A DNA stretch of 64,000 nt from Thalassia testudinum (taxonomy: Eukaryota; Streptophyta; Magnoliopsida; Alismatales; Hydrocharitaceae), in assembly GCA_037157565.1 (NCBI GenBank), contig JAZHRO010000014.1, forward strand, positions 96,193,501 through 96,257,500, written 5' to 3'. The notes under the pieces are model-generated. The model worked only from the letters and a program-made list of their open reading frames with translations. It was not told the origin of the DNA and did no database searches. The position numbers were made by a program, and so were the translations under genes. Of this stretch, positions 46,176-57,839 are shown one piece after another (within the stretch, counting starts at the first letter, position 1; each line of letters begins with the position of its first letter).

Positions 46176-47491
46176 TACCCCCATGCATATCTTTTGCTAG
46201 ACCCTAGTGAAACTAAACTATATGCTATGTATAAAAATAGAATTAGGACTCGATTGCTTAAGGCATTAGTTGCTTATTAACAAAAGAAAATTTCAACTAA
46301 GGTCCTAAACTATGAAGACTCAACAGTGCCTAGATGCTTGCCAAATGCAGACCGCTCACGTCCTCACCTTATTTTGAAAAGGGAAGATACATATTTTTAT
46401 GTTTTTTCTTCTCTTCTATTTTTTTTGTATTTTTTTTAATTAAGAGTTTCAGGGAAACTTTCTACGGCTACCCAGCCCACCTAAGACTCAAAAAAAACTT
46501 TACGTTCTAAGCATATTGTGAAAATTAATAAACTCACTAAGTGGCAGTTAAAATGGACTTTAGGTTTCTACTACCCTATGTGACTTAAGAGTTTCTGTCT
46601 AAAGGTGTATATGTTCAACCAGTAGCTTTCTCCCTACATTTTCTCTTTTATATGGGGTCAACACAAGGGCTAACCCAGTGTATATCTTCTCAGTTTATTC
46701 TACTTTCCTGCTTCTTCCCTAAGTGTTTTGGGAATTATTTATGCATTTTTTTGAGCTGGGCTCTGGACAAACTACCAATGTGGTATCCAACCAATGGCTA
46801 CTTTCCAGTCATACTCGTGTAGTGAAGTGTGGCTATTTTCTTTTCCTTTTTCTATTTTTTATTTATTTTTGAATATATATATATTTCTTTTTGTGAGTAG
46901 GTGGTTTCCCTGATCTAAGATTTACCTAAAGGCAGTAGAAAGAGTATGGGCGTATAGTTGGGCACTGGATAACTAACCAATGGGCTGTTAGCCATGGCAA
47001 CTTGCCAACCATAGTACCCTAGAAAGTTCATTAGCTACCCAATTTCTATAAAATCGTTGAGAAGTGAGTCAATGGAAATAGTATGTAGATGCTTTAGACT
47101 TAAAGTCCCCTCAAATCAGAGGGTGGATTGATAAGTCGTGTACTTATCCCCTCAATTTATTAGCCAAATTAAAGTGAAGTCCACATTTTATTGGACACCA
47201 AAGCTGATTAAGCCCGTAGACCTGAAGAGTCTAAGTGTTCACAGCCTAAAGTATCATTTCCTAAAATTAACAACTCCTAATGCCTAAGTTCCCTTATCCT
47301 AAAATGTTTTTTATCTTTTGTATTAAATTAAAAAAAAATTAAAGAAATTCCACGCATATAACAAAATAATCTTAGGATTAAGTATCCATCTCCCATGCCT
47401 AACTGTTGCAATGTCATCATTGTGAAAATAAAGACATGAAAAGGATGGAATAAATAGAATATTACCTGAGTTTTGTCATAAATCTGGTCAG
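46176..47491 (-). mobile_element. Truncated internal region of the Athila/Tat-related element
   Basis: It begins with the polypurine-tract motif (46176-46186) and continues as non-coding 3' sequence distantly like 49682 onward. No coding frame was found. It stops where another LTR begins at 47492, so it was probably interrupted by that insertion. Confidence 0.55.
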
Positions 47492-49681
47492 TTACAGAAA
47501 TTGTTTTCGTGCATTTTGAAAGTCGTCGAAATTGTAGTATAGTCGCGCAAAAATGTTCGTCAAAAATTAAGTTTGTAAATATAACGAAACTTAAGTCTCG
47601 GTCGTTCATCTCTGGGAGGCATTTATTTTACTTTTGAAATCGATCTTTTTGTCGCTCTACTTTATTTAGAATCGTATGCCGGTTCGTGATTATTACGTAC
47701 CTAAGTACGACACGCTTAGTTGCAAGAATATTAGGAGTTAGAAACAGGTGACTTGAATCACGCAAATATGATAGCAATCAACAAGCTCATGGTGATTTCA
47801 CAACATGGAGAAATATATATAAAAGAAGTTTTTCATTCATTCAGTAGGAGAGTTGTTTGCAACAAAAATTGTAGAAGAAAGCTTGTACATGAATGATTAG
47901 AATGTAAATCAAGCTACCAGAAAACGATTGCATACAAGAATCAATGGGGGGATTTTGCATCCATCATTGTGGGAGAAGTAAGACTACACTATTAAGCAAT
48001 AATAAAAGTAGTAAACTATGAAGAGCATAAACTAAATCTAGCAAAACGAAAGGTCATTTAGGGGTGGTCCCCGATGGCCTTGGAGCGGTTGGGAGGAGAA
48101 TGAGGGGCGGCCAATGTAGCTTAGGCCGGCCCTTGGAGAGAGGGAGGATTGATCTAGCATCACGGCATGATGTTCTCCATGGTGGTGGTGAGATTGTGGA
48201 GGTGGAGTGGCTAACCTAAGTGAAGGTGGGTGTGCATGGAACCAATGGAAGCTAAGGGTTGTGAATGGGTGCACTTGGCTGCCCATGGGGTCTTTTTATA
48301 GACCCAATGGCTTCTCTCTAGAGAGGTGTGGAACTCTCTAGAGAGAGTCAAAGAGTGGCCGGCCACATGAGTATAGAGGAGGCCTTTGAGATCCAAAAAT
48401 TGTGGATCTCAATTTGAATGCCTCTTGGTTGCTAAATTTGGCAACCAAGAGTTGGCACAACTTCAAGAGTGTTTTAGAGAACTCTAGAGAAGTGTGTGTG
48501 CATGAATGAGTGTGTGTGTGTGTGTGTGTGGTCGTGCTCTAGGTGTCCAAGAGGTTTAGGTTATGTCCTAAGGGGTCTGGGTAGGTGTCGGTCGTGAATT
48601 AGGGTTACAAACCCTAATTTCTAAGGGGAAAATACAATTAAACTTAACCTAAGTTTAATTGAAAGAGTGTGAACCTAATTGAGAGTGAAATAACACAATT
48701 AGGTTGGGTTTAGGTCAATTGGACTCTCACTAACTCCAATTGAACTTGTGTGGGTTGAGATATAAGCTCGATTGGACTCAATGAGTCTAATTGACTTAGG
48801 TGAAGGTAATTGACTTTGATCTAAGTCAATTGGGTTTGGTGAGGACCTAATTAGGTCCTTAGGTAGGTCTAGAGGTGATGTACTAGGGTTAGGACACCTT
48901 AATTTAGGTTCCCATGTGGTTGGGATTAGGTCTAGGGAGCTAGAGTTCCAAGATCAAGACTTAAATCTCAAAACAGGGACTGGAGACTAGTATCAGACAT
49001 CCAATAATGTGATTAGATGACTTATACTCAAAAATCAGAAGTCCAGACTTTAGTTTTGGACGTCCAATCTGAGTAAGGGGAAATCAAGGTTCTATTTTGG
49101 GTATTCTGCAGAAATTGGACGTCTAACAAAGTGTCTGGACATCCAATAACACAGCAGAAGTGGGTTTGAGGTGTGCGGGAGTTGGCTAAAGGTCTTGGAT
49201 ATCCTATAACTTATCTGGACATCCAGATAAGGGTTGGAACTAGGGTTTTAGGGCTTCCTAGGGTATTGTGACCTAATCTAAAGGTCGCTAAGGCTTAGCG
49301 ATGTCTCTAGGCTATCCTAAGGCTAGGATGGACCTAAGCTCTTGATATTTACTACTTTCTATCTACTTAATAGAATAGCAAACCTTTAACTCCCTTACAT
49401 TATTATTCCTACATCTAATCTAAGCCTTCCGCTCCATCTCTGCTGCAACTCCCGTTATTCCTGATCCTACTTCAAATCCTGCTCCAGATCCAGCTCCAGA
49501 TCTGCTTATTGCCTGCAATCGACGTAATGCACTTAATCAGCACATTATAACATTATTTTATGCATAGCTAAAGTAAAGCAGTAAAGATACAGATAATGCT
49601 TATGCATGCGTGAATTACCCTAACTATGCTAAGTTCTAGCTTAATCTAGGTCAATTAAGACCTATGATTACTGCGCAATCA
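47492..49681 (-). repeat. Left LTR of the tandem Athila/Tat array
   Basis: 2,190 bp, from TTACAGAAATTG (first base pair changed from TG) to GCGCAATCA. It is several percent diverged from 59259-61433. In element sense it is the 3' LTR. It contains a (GT)n run (about 48508-48530), a palindrome-rich stretch with TTGGACTC/GAGTCTAA elements (48596-48850) and 20-bp-spaced GAC-type sites (48996-49223). The five bases before it are GTCAG; the matching duplication would lie beyond the window. Confidence 0.85.
48996..49223 (-). repeat. 20-bp-spaced GACGTC-type pairs in an Athila/Tat LTR
   Basis: Pairs start at 48996 and 49016 (GACATC, GATGAC), 49118 and 49138 (GACGTC, GACATC), and 49198 and 49218 (GATATC, GACATC), each 20 bp apart. 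GAAGTC at 49038 and GACGTC at 49059 are 21 apart. The sister LTR at 60.7-60.9 kb has pairs at 60746/60766 and 60869/60889. Confidence 0.6.
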
Positions 49682-49693
49682 TACCCCCATGCC
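49682..49693 (-). promoter_or_regulatory. Polypurine tract next to the 3' LTR
   Basis: Minus strand GGCATGGGGGTA directly before the LTR start TGATTGCG. The same sequence follows the LTR ends at 46175 and 61433. It would prime plus-strand DNA synthesis. Confidence 0.7.
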
Positions 49694-51714
49694 TAAATCT
49701 TGCTAGTCCCTAGCAAATGCAAGACTAAATTATTTACAGCAAGGGTCCCTAAGGGACTGATTATTTTATCAAGTGTATGCATGGAGATTTTTCTCCCTTT
49801 TGTTTTCATCCTATGCTCTAGAAATCCAGACAATCGTGAAAGAGCAACTATGTAGCTTTTGCAACGGATTTGAGTGAAAAATTGATTCACCTCAACGGCC
49901 TGTACTTGACCCCTAGTAAAAATTCTAGTGGGATAGGCAGACTTCTTCCCTCGGGGTATTCAAAATATTCTATGAATTTCACCCCAACTTTAGGCTTAGG
50001 TAGAGAATCTCTGAGGGAAAAGATTATATATTTGGTTGCTCACTCTCACTTGGTGCTACATAGAGACTAGTACTACAGAATCTAGATTCCCGGATTACTA
50101 AGTGACTCAACTCAGAGAAAGACGAGAAAAACTATGCTCCCTTTTGATTCCTTTGTATCTATTCTCTCTTTCCCTTTTTCTTTTTCTTTTCTTTCTTTTT
50201 CTTAGAGCTCACAACCTCACTAGATTCATATATACAATCAGTATTTGGTGGTCTCACTTGTCATTAACACTTTAATTGAGTTCTCATAATCATAACACTA
50301 AGTTAGAATTCCTCAGCTAGTATTCGGTCAATCAGAAACAAAAGAAAAATAGGTTAAGGCCATATTTGGTGGTATGCCTCAATGCAACTAAACTAAATAT
50401 TCACTCTTTTTTCTTTGCTTTTTCTTCTTTTTCTATTTTTTTCAATTTATCTTTCTTTTCTTTCTTTTTTTTTTTCAACATAACACAACTAGCACACATC
50501 CATGAACTTTATTGAGGAGTCATTATTAGGGATTGGTGGTACTCAAGAGACATTGGGTGGCTTATTTAGTGGAAGTGCCTACTCACGGCACCGGGGGAAA
50601 TGGATAGGACGGTATATTTCTGAACTTGACATCAATACCCTCCTTTAGCCGAGGATTTCGTAAAGAATGGTCGTAACCATCCACCTTAGCCCTAGTTTTA
50701 TGAGAACTCGCTCTCCACGTATTTGCCTTATTTGGTGGTTCTCAAAATTTACTCAGAAATGTATACACAGGAACCGCGATCATAAAGTATGCCTAATCTC
50801 TGAGTATCATCATCTAATTATCTAGGATTCCTGATTCCCTCAACTAATCTTAGAGCACCAATACACTCTACTCTTCTTCTCACACTATTTGGTGGATTTT
50901 TGGAAGAAAATCTGCCTGACTCCCAAAGCATTGTCCAGGGGTTCAGGAAAAGAAGCACTGCTTCTCGGTAGACTGAAGACGTTTATCATCCTTCGTCGTG
51001 AATCCATTGCAAATTCTACGTGTGTGTGAAAAGTTGTACTAGATTCCAGATTACAAGAATCAACTAGAGGATAAGGTCCCTAATGCATTCTCTTAATAAA
51101 ACAATCTTATTCATGAGTGCAATATGTATATATGCTATGAACAAGCAACCTCGTTTAATTTGTACTTCATGAAATTCCTGTATCGGGTTACAATCAGGTT
51201 GACCCTAAATTTAGAACAAGAGGTGAGCGGATGAGTCAGAAGTGGCTGTTGTGGACGATTTCTAGCTCCAATTCGAGAATTGGAGTTGGAGTTGGTTGTT
51301 TTTTTATTTAAGGTCCTAAAGTACGTTTTACATGCAGCTTCGAGGTTTTCCTAAGTGTTGGCATGAAAATTCTTTAGTTTTGTTGTATCTACCCCCCCAT
51401 GGCTTAGTTCATGCATGTCCTCATGCAGAAATATAAAAGAAAATAAATCTGGCAGAGGATGAGTGGGTAGAAGTCACCTAGAATTGCTCCTGAAAATATA
51501 CATTCAGCACCGACCAACCTGTTAGCATGCAGTATATGAAAAGGAAATATGCTAAAAGAAAAATATGCTATGTATAAAAGTGGTTATGATGGTGAAATGT
51601 GGGATATATGCTATTTATATGTGTTGAGTTTAATGCCAACAGTTGGGCGAGAACTCAATCACACGTCCTCAATAAGGTGGACAATCTCTCAGGTGGAGGA
51701 GGTTCCTGGGCCAA
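49694..51714 (-). other. Non-coding 3' region of the Athila/Tat element
   Basis: About 2 kb between the end of pol and the LTR, with TTTCTTTTTC-rich stretches and repeated TATTTGGTGG motifs but no convincing coding frame. Athila elements often carry an envelope-like frame here; none was recognised. A second polypurine-like run, TACCCCCCCATGG, lies at 51390-51402. The region is duplicated at 61434-63500. Confidence 0.6.
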
Positions 51715-52928
51715 AATGGCTTGAGGCGCTAGCCATTAACCATGGATATATGCCCAGATTTTGGGTCCTTGATTTGGACTGCCCCGTTACGATATGGACA
51801 AATCATAATATACGGGGTAGTCCATTTGGACTTGAGCTTCCCTACGAACAGTTTCAGCCATGAATCAAACAACCAGACTCGCTGGTTGGGCGTGAATGCT
51901 TTCCTCCGGATGTGGCGATCATGAAAGGCCTTAGTCTTGTCCCTATATATTAATGCGTTCTCATTGGCCTCCCATCGGATCTCTTCTAATTCGCTGAGCT
52001 GGAGTTTCCGTTCTTGACCTCCTACATTGAGGTCAAGGTTGCACTTTCGCACCACCCAAAAGGCACGGTGTTCCAACTCTACAGGAAGGTGATAGGCCTT
52101 GCCATATACCATGCGATATGGTGACATTCGAAGTGGGGCCTTGTATGCGATCCAATATGCTCCGAGCGTGTCAACTAGTTTATCGGACCAATCCTTCCTG
52201 TCTGGTCTAACCACTTTCTGGAGAATCAGCTTGATCTGACGGTTAGACACTTTAGCCTGCCCATTGATCTGCGGGTGATACGGGGTGGCTATGCGGTGAT
52301 GTACCCCGTATTTCTTTAATAACGACCTAAAATGGGCATGAAAGAAGTGGCTTCCCCCGCCGCTAATCAAAGCGTAGGGTATTCCGAATCTCGCGAAGAT
52401 GTTCTACCGTACGAAAGAAATGACGGTCTTATGGTCAGCCCATCTCACCGAGATGGCCTCGACCCACTTGAAGAGATAATCGACGGCTAGTAATATGTAC
52501 TCGAAGCCATGCGAGTTCGAAAAAGGGCCCATAAAATTGATGCCCCAAATGTCAAACACTTCAATGACCATGATGGGTTGGAGTGGCATCATGTCTCTTC
52601 TGGTCATAGAACCGACCGGCTGGCATCGTTTGCAGTGTTGGGCGTATTCGTGTGTATCTTTGAAGATGGTTGGCCAAAAAAATCTCGACTACAAAATTTT
52701 TGCAGTGGTTTTCCATCCCGAGAAATGGCCACCACATGCATCAATGTGGCAGAAAGATAACACACTGCGGATCTCCGAGTCTGGGATGCATCTTTGAATA
52801 ATTTGGTCCACTCCAATGCAGAAGAGCAATGGGTCATCCCAGAGGTAGTATTTGGCCTCTACAATGAATTTGAGTTTTTGGTTCTTGGATAGGTTCGCAG
52901 GAATTTTTCCTGCGACAAGGTAGTTCAT
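51715..52928 (-). pseudogene. Integrase region of Athila/Tat-type pol, decayed
   Basis: On the minus strand: zinc-binding part (CHIDACGGHF, then HCKRCQ), catalytic core (DIWGINFMGPF, GIPYALISGGGSHFF, HPQINGQAKVSNRQIK) and C-terminal part (RKAFTPNQRVWLFDSWLKLF, KSKWTTPYIM) in the typical Athila/Tat order. The three acidic catalytic positions are all changed: N at 52536-52538, G at 52359-52361 and K at 52251-52253, with the last two still 35 residues apart. There are also stops at about 52403 and 52690. An integrase with no acidic triad cannot join DNA, so this copy is dead. Confidence 0.85.
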
Positions 52929-53099
52929 GAAATCCGCTTACCAGGGGAACTCAACAAAATGAATTGCCAAAAGAGATTCATCTGGAAATTGTTTGTGGAT
53001 AGGCAGGAAATAAGGAATGTGATCTAGGTCCAATCTGGATAGGTGATCCACCACAACATTATGCTTTTCAACTTTGTCGCGGATTTCGATATCAAATTC

Positions 53100-54580
53100 T
53101 TACAATAGAAGGATGAATCTGATGAGGCATGGTTTGGCATCCTTCTTTGCCAACAAATGCCGGAGGGTGGAATGGTCAATGAAAATGATGACCTTGGACC
53201 CTAATAAATACGATCTAAATTTCTCCAACCCGAATACTACTGCTAGCAGTTCTTTTTCGGTGATAGTGTAATTGCACTGAGCCTCGTTTAGCATCTTTAT
53301 AGAATAGTATATGATGAAGGGTTGTTTTTCCCGACACTAACCTAAAACATCACCGACAGCAAAATTAGAAGCGTCGCACATCATTTCGAAATCAAGCGAC
53401 CAGTCGGGTGGTTGGAGAATCGAGGAGTTGGAAACAACGCTTCGTAAAGTCTTGAAGGCGTTGTGAAGTGAGGTATCAAATTCAAATGGGACATCAGCAA
53501 CTAGGAGATTCATCAAAGGTTGTGAGATTTTTGAGAAATCGCGTATAAATCTCCGATAAAAGCCGACGTAACCCAAGAATGATCTGATCTGCTTGACCGA
53601 GGTAGGTGGCGATAAGTAAGAAATAATCTCTGATTTAGCCCGGTCGACCTCGAGTCCATTTTTGGAGATCCTGTGCCCTAGTACTATGCCATCCCTCACC
53701 ATGAAGTGGCTTTTCTCCCAGGATAGTACAAGGTTTACCTCAATACACCATTTCACGATCTTGGTGAGGTTATCAAGACAAGATGCGAAATCATCTCCGA
53801 AAACGGAGAAGTCATCCATGAATACCTCCACATAGTCCCCAATCATGTTTGAGAAGATGGCCATCATACAATGTTGAAATGTCGCTGGTGCATTGTAGAG
53901 GCCAAAGGGCATCCGCTTGAAGGTGAATGTTCCAAAGGGGCATGTGAATGTGGTCTTGTCTTGATCTTCCGGGCTAATTTCTTCCTGATTATACCCAGAG
54001 TATCCATCCAGAAAGCAGAAGAAATTACGTCCGGCTAACCGTTCCATGATCTGATCAATGAACGGCAAAGGAAAGTGATCCTTCTAGGTAGCCGTGTTCA
54101 GTTTCTTGTAGTCGATGCAGACTCGCCAAAATGTCATAGTGCGGGTCAGGATGGATTTGCCCTTGTCATTCTTCATGACGGTGAGTCCTACTTTCTTGGG
54201 CACTATCTAGATCTGACTCACCCACTAGCTGTTTGAGATGGGATATACAATGCCTGCATCTAGCCATTTGATGATCTCCTTCTTAACAACCTCTAGCATA
54301 TTTGGGCTAAGCCACCTTTGAGGTTGTCTCGAAGGTTTCACCCCCTCGTCCGTGTAAATGTGATAAGTGCAATATGAGGAACGAATACCGCGGAGATCAG
54401 CAATACTCCACCCAATAGCAGCCCTATGGTCTTGAAGCGTAGAAATCAATTGGTGCTCTTGTTCTTGGGTTAAGTGAGCATTGATAATAACTGGGTATGT
54501 CTCACTTTCGCTAAAGAACACATACTTGAGTGAGTCAAGTAAGGGCTTCAATTCAATCACGGGTGGGTCAGAGTAAAAAA
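53100..54580 (-). pseudogene. Reverse transcriptase and RNase H region of Athila/Tat-type pol, decayed
   Basis: In minus-strand order: LKPLLDSLKYVFFSESETYP and AIGWSIADLRGI (before RT), then a segment with stops (54222, 54202), WRVCIDYKKLNTAT, then an open 243-codon stretch 54068-53337 (MPFGLYNAPATFQHCMMAIF, VEVFMDDFSVFG, IRSFLGYVGFYRRFIRDFSK). The FMDD box followed by FSVFG and the overall wording are typical of the non-chromovirus Athila/Tat branch. RNase H follows at 53294-53100 ([36 protein letters not shown]). The RT core itself is open, but the frame around it is broken several times. Confidence 0.88.
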
Positions 54581-54699
54581 TGAGAGTGGGAGGAGAAAAA
54601 TCGGGGGTGGGAATCCGCTAATCCATTTGCATGTGAATTCCCACTGAGTCGCTCCCTGTGAACTCGGTTGTGACTGCGTTAACAGGAAACCCGTTAGGT

Positions 54700-55571
54700 G
54701 TAGTCACATCTTCCTACAACAACAGGGGCGATTCAGTAATGTTTGGATCAGGATAGCTGGATCCAGGGGTGCTGAGGTCAGAAACACACCCTAAACAGTC
54801 AGATCCTCGGGGAAATATGCATAGTGCAGTGGTCTCAGTCTCGTATGGATCACGATCCAAGAACCCTGATGCTGTAGATGAATGAGACATTGGGTCATCA
54901 CAAAGGTGCCCAATGTTACCACAGTATGCCGAATCTTCATCTTCACCATCCTCCTCTATTTGATCACAGTCGAAGTTCTTTGCTGCCCTGAATATGTCAA
55001 GTCGAAGTCTCTCATTGCCTAGGGCAATCTCCATACACCCGGATGCACAATCAATGTTCGCTCGGGCTGTCGCCAGAAATAGGCAACCTAAAATAATTGG
55101 TGCATCTCAGAGATTAGGAGGAACTTTCATATCGAGAATGAAAAAATCTGTGGGAAAACAGAATCCATGGACTTTCACAATCACGTTCTCAACCACCCCC
55201 CTCGGTGCTTTGACTGATCTGTTAGCCAGTTGACTTGTGACCGAGGTGGGCTTCAACTCCCCAAATCAAAATCGATCAAATACGGTAGTGGGAGTTAGGT
55301 TGATGGAAAAACCCAGATCTACAAGGGCTCGATCAAATGGAGAATCCTACAAGAAGCAGGATATGAGTGGGGTACCAGGGTCTTTCTTCTTCGGCGGTAA
55401 GTCAGCTAGAATCACAGCGCTAGACTCTTTCGACAATATTGCCTGTCGTCTGATTCTCGACTGTTGCTTCGGGGTACAATAGCCCTTGAAGAACTTGGCG
55501 ACGGCGAGAATGTGATCAATTGCCTCGAGAAGGGGGCCACGAATATGTACTTCCTTGAACATCGATTTCAC
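54700..55571 (-). pseudogene. Protease region of the Athila/Tat-type element, decayed
   Basis: Minus-strand frame: DVKSMFKEVHIRGPLLEAID and AVILADLPPKKKDPG, then ALVDLGFSINLTP, ELKPTSVTSQLANRSVKAPR, DAPIILGCLFLATARANIDC and a tail rich in acidic residues. ALxDLGxSINxxP is the form of the aspartic protease active site in Athila/Tat elements (normally DLGAS; here Phe replaces Ala). Several stops interrupt it. The section from 54714 to 55034 is open but is only the tail of this region. Confidence 0.75.
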
Positions 55572-55699
55572 ATCCTCAAAATTTTGCGTGTCCTTTTTCC
55601 ATACTGCATTTCATGTCAGAGCCTCAGCAAAAGGGACAGGAATCTTAGGGTCAAGTGTCCCCTTGCCCTTATCTACCGCAGGTGGCTCCTGAGATGATG

Positions 55700-57620
55700 G
55701 AGTCAAACCTGCCTGTGGCGAAGGGTGGGGAAAATCAGGACCCGCTTGCCTAGGTGGTGGGTCGAATGTCTTCCTTTTGCTCTGCAGGGAGACAGCATAT
55801 GCATCGGCTTACTATCCATGAGGTGGTGGTGGAGCGGAAGGGGCAGAATATGCCCTATAGTAAGGGTTTTGCAAAGGCGGCTGGCCTTCCATGTAACCGG
55901 GTGATGCAGGAGGTGCCTATAGTATGGTGTGTACCTGTCCATGCGGTGCCTGAAACCTAGGCGGGGCACCCTGGTTCTGCACATATCGTGGATTTGAGAT
56001 GGGTTGGGAGGGCAAGGCTCCCTGAGTCCTATGCTCATGCAATAGTTGGTTCTACGTGTTTTGTATGGTCTGTATCTGATCAGCCATCACTTTCATAATC
56101 TGCAAGCTATCTTGTGTAGAATTCCTCATCGATTCTTGCAGGTCCTCTTTCAATGCCTCCAAAGGGTTAGCCCGCTTTGGAGGGTGGTTGGCAGCTTAGT
56201 GCAGCGGCTAGTATAAAGAGTGGGGTTGCTGCTGCTGAGACGGGAATGGCTGCTGCCAAGGGTACGTGTTTTGCGCATTCCCGTATTCCTTGGTCTGGTA
56301 GTGTGGATCTTGATGTGGTCTCTGTGAATTACCAGACTAGGAGAAGTTCAGATGCTGGCGACAACCAAGGTTATACGTCTCTGAATGTGGGTTATTACGC
56401 CCGTATCCTTGGATAGCACTGACGTCCTTGTAGGCCGAAGATGTCTGAGATGTATATCTGTCAAGGGGATATGCATTATAATCTATGGGTGGTGCGTAAC
56501 CTTGGTCGTAAACTGCTAGATCTAGATTGTTTACAGGATCCTGATATGCGAGATCTCGTAAATACGGAGAAGATGCATCCCGAGTGAGTAGATTAACTCG
56601 AGCAGGAGGGGCTCGGGGTGCATAGGAGGGTCTTGCGGTGGCAGAGCTCGAGTCAGATTGACCTTGACTAATCTGGTCAATCTTTATCTCGATTAGGTTT
56701 ATTCTATCCAGCTACTTGACAATGATATCCATGTCAGCTCGAATAGACTCGGTGTGAGCCTCGTGGACACCAACTCGCTGCTGACCAGGCCGTTGGAACT
56801 GGTTCATAGATGCGGCATTCATCGAGTTCTCCGCTAATGATTCAAACAGCTCAAATGCGTTGTTCTCATCTTTTGCGAGGAAATTCCCACCGCTGGATGC
56901 ATCGGCCAGATACCGACGTGTGTCATCCAGCCCATGGTAGAAAATCTGAGCTAAGTGCCATCTGGGTATACTATGATGCGGGCATTTCGGAGAAGGTCGT
57001 GAAATCTATCCCATGCTTCATGTAACTTCTCCCCACCTCCCTGGGAGAAAGTCATGATTGTGCGCCGCATTGCGTTTGTTCGTCTGATTGGGAAGAACTT
57101 TTGTAGGAATTCACATCGTAATTCCAGCTAGGTTCCAATTGGCTTACCAATAGTCTTGAAGAAGTATGAAGCTTTGTCCCTCAGAGAGAATGGGAAAAGC
57201 TTTATTAGAACAATCTCGAGATCGGTATTCCTGGGTCAAATCGTTTCAGCGAGTCGACTTAGGTCCTCAAGGTGCTGGAAGGGATCTTCGCTTGAGTTCC
57301 CATAGAAATGAGTGCTGATCAACCCAATCACATTAGGCTTGAGCTCAAACGCGTCTCCACCTGTGGGAATTCTGACTAAGGGTGCGACGATTTGTGCGAT
57401 TGGGTTGTAGAAATCCCGCAGTTGTTCTCGCGGTGGGTGTTGCATCATGTCAAGTGCTGTCAAGATGCGATCCATGCTCTGCTAATGCCGCTCCTCAGAT
57501 TCGGTGACCTAGGCTTCCAGACGAGCCATTGGGTCCAGATTCTCGATATCCTGACCCGGTCTAGGTCCAGGCCAGGATTTGCCATGGCGGCTCTGGGAGT
57601 TGAAGAAGTGGGGGAGAAGA
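55700..57620 (-). pseudogene. gag region of the Athila/Tat-type element, decayed
   Basis: The recognisable start is near 57540 (MARLEA, stop, VTESEERH, stop, QSMDRILTALDMM), continuing as FELKPNVIGLISTHFYGNSS, EDPFQHLEDLSRLAETI (to 57236) and, after a stop, DLEIVLIKLFPFSLRDKASY, EFLQKFFPIRRTNAMRRTI, EKLHEAWDRFHDLLRNA (about 57230-56970). Phe-Glu-Leu-Lys-Pro followed by the EDPxxHL motif marks Athila/Tat Gag capsid sequence. The two stops near the start are TAG. The part from about 56800 to 55700 is Gln/Pro/Gly-rich linker with poor similarity. Confidence 0.8.
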
Positions 57621-57839
57621 TGGTCTAGGTGAGGTGACTCGCCTCCTTGGGAGTGGCTCCCAAGGTCCAACCAAGTGATGTCGAAGTGACCTCCTTCCTT
57701 GCATACACCACCCAACCCCTGGGTTGGTGTAGCCAAGCAGGACAAGGCTAAGGCCCTATCAATCAAATGGTCCTTATGAATTAGGTGACCAGATTTTTTG
57801 TTAGAAGTTTGAATTCCTGAAGAGAAGTTAGTCATTCAA

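Noticed and set aside
55703..56038. 111-codon minus-strand frame as a gene
   Set aside because: It lies in the Pro/Gln-rich linker after Gag of the Athila/Tat element and has no independent support.
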